The notes under the pieces: generated by a model
Seen by the model: the letters and a program-made list of their open reading frames with translations, nothing else
Database searches by the model: none
Told to the model about the DNA's origin: nothing
From: an uncultured Clostridia bacterium
GTDB taxonomy: Bacteria > Bacillota > Clostridia > Christensenellales > Borkfalkiaceae
NCBI GenBank assembly: GCA_947176445.1
Contig: CAMWQK010000037.1
Coordinates: 1-7,366 of the forward strand
Direction: 5' to 3'
DNA: 7,366 nucleotides
Made by a program: the position numbers and the translations under genes
Shown: one piece after another, positions 6,466 through 7,366 of the stretch
Layout: every line of letters starts with the position of its first letter
Numbering within the stretch: the stretch's first letter is position 1

Positions 6466-7366
6466 TTAAGCAAATAACCCGTTTTTTTCAGCAATGACTT
6501 TCCCGCCCTTTTCAAGATAGGTCGGGATATCCTTAGGAGAGCCGATCCGCTCGATCCGCCCCTCGCTCAGAAACAGCTTCTTCGTAACGGCGTTTGCTCC
6601 CACGGCAAGGTTATCCGCACACTCCTCCATCACGTCGATATTGTATACCGAGGCATACCCCTTCTTCGTCCAGCCGACGTTTTCGTGCGCGCCCGCCATA
6701 TACTTCTGGCGGTACAGATAATACGGCTCATATCCCGCCTGCGTGAGCGTCTTCCTCGAATATGCGATCATCTCCGCAAGCTCACCCTCTGCAAGCACGC
6801 TCGTCTCCTCTTTGAGCTTTGCGCCCTTTTTGAGGCACAGCGTGTGCACGGTAATGTTTTCGGGAGAGAGCGCAATCGCGCAATCGACGCTATGACAAAA
6901 GCTTTTGAGGCTCTCGCCCGTAAGCCCCGCGATGAGATCGCAGTTGAGCGTAAAGCCGTACGGCTTTGTCATCTCGAATGCCTCAAAAATCTGCGCTGCC
7001 GTATGCTTGCGCCCGATAGCTTCGAGCGTCTCGTCCGAAAAGCTCTGCGCGTTGATACACAGCCGCGTGACGCCATATTTCTTGCACAGGTCGAGTTTTT
7101 CCTTCGTAAACACGTCGGGGCGGCCCGCCTCCACCGTATATTCGCAGCCGTTCGTGCGAAGGGGCGCGATCGCCTTGAACACCCGTTCCAGCTCGTCCGC
7201 ATCAAGCGCGAACGGCGTGCCGCCGCCCACGTACACCGAGCGAAGATTTTTAATGAGCGGCTTCGCCGCCGCGAGCTCCCTTTCCAGCGCGTCGAGATAG
7301 GCGGTAATGTATTTCCGCGTTGCCGCCACTGGCGCGGTGAGGAACGCGCAATATACGCACCTTGCT
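6466..7366 (-). CDS. hemZ: HemZ-type radical SAM protein (coproporphyrinogen III oxidase-like), C-terminal part; runs off the right edge
   Basis: About 299 C-terminal residues are seen. Reading in from the right edge, the frame opens with ARCVYCAFLTAP. These are the last two cysteines (7357-7359 and 7348-7350) of the CxxxCxxC motif that holds the 4Fe-4S cluster; the first Cys would lie three bases or so outside the window. Then come VYVGGGTP (SAM-binding glycine motif), TVEAGRPD, INAQSFSDETLEAIGRKH and LIAGLTGE, the normal order for the HemN/HemW/HemZ group. The end is typical of HemZ: YYLYRQKYMAG, ENVGW, YNIDVMEE, then the AVGANAVTK segment. HemZ proteins are about 490 residues, so roughly 190 N-terminal residues are missing. 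The family was named for oxygen-independent coproporphyrinogen III oxidation in heme synthesis, but its true reaction is less certain, and the related HemW is a heme chaperone. A GTG at 7327-7329 is not the start, because the iron-sulfur motif lies upstream. Stop TAA. Confidence 0.87.
   Translation of the reverse strand, partial: ARCVYCAFLTAPVAATRKYITAYLDALERELAAAKPLIKNLRSVYVGGGTPFALDADELERVFKAIAPLRTNGCEYTVEAGRPDVFTKEKLDLCKKYGVTRLCINAQSFSDETLEAIGRKHTAAQIFEAFEMTKPYGFTLNCDLIAGLTGESLKSFCHSVDCAIALSPENITVHTLCLKKGAKLKEETSVLAEGELAEMIAYSRKTLTQAGYEPYYLYRQKYMAGAHENVGWTKKGYASVYNIDVMEECADNLAVGANAVTKKLFLSEGRIERIGSPKDIPTYLEKGGKVIAEKNGLFA

Noticed and set aside
7327..7329. GTG as the start of the radical SAM gene
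   Set aside because: The open frame continues upstream to the window edge and includes the CVYC iron-sulfur motif, so the true start is outside the window.
1..7366. tRNA genes, CRISPR arrays, insertion sequences or DNA-level tandem repeats
   Set aside because: None was seen; the repeats of the large protein are visible only at the protein level and have no repeated DNA units.

Overview
The window carries four protein genes, all reading on the minus strand. In transcription order they are: the 3' part of a radical SAM gene of the HemZ type (runs off the right edge), a very large gene (1826 codons) for a membrane-anchored extracellular repeat protein, rpsO (ribosomal protein S15), and the 5' part of pnp (polynucleotide phosphorylase, runs off the left edge). 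The rpsO-pnp order, the HemZ-type radical SAM protein, the strong Shine-Dalgarno sequences and the style of the large surface protein point to a Firmicute of the class Clostridia, probably an uncultured gut or rumen lineage. The finer placement (for example Christensenellales-like) is only an impression from the protein style.

Layout from right to left: hemZ ends at 6466. An AT-rich gap of 150 bases holds a near-consensus promoter with an extended -10 and a small inverted repeat over the expected transcription start. The giant gene then runs from 6315 down to 835 and is closed by a strong hairpin at 803-828. A 191-base gap holds a consensus-like promoter for rpsO and a leader of about 80 bases in which the ribosome binding site can pair with an upstream segment. 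rpsO is followed 8 bases after its stop by a textbook intrinsic terminator, which separates it from pnp.

Two points deserve attention. First, a run of nine G residues lies in codons 11-13 of the giant gene. Loss or gain of one G leads to a stop codon within a few codons in either frame, which is the layout of an on/off phase-variable surface gene. Second, pnp has an in-frame TAG at codon 67, in a strongly conserved stretch where Lys or Arg is normal, and the conserved reading frame continues beyond it to the window edge. The gene is therefore mutated, wrongly read or, less likely, recoded.

The giant protein has an N-terminal signal/anchor, a DUF6273-like domain ending in the hallmark GVRPALHLNL, about ten to twelve divergent Ig-like/MBG-like beta modules, and a C-terminal membrane helix with a charged cytoplasmic tail. 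It is an accessory cell-surface gene lying between housekeeping genes. Nothing in the window links its function to hemZ or rpsO-pnp, and each unit has its own promoter or terminator.
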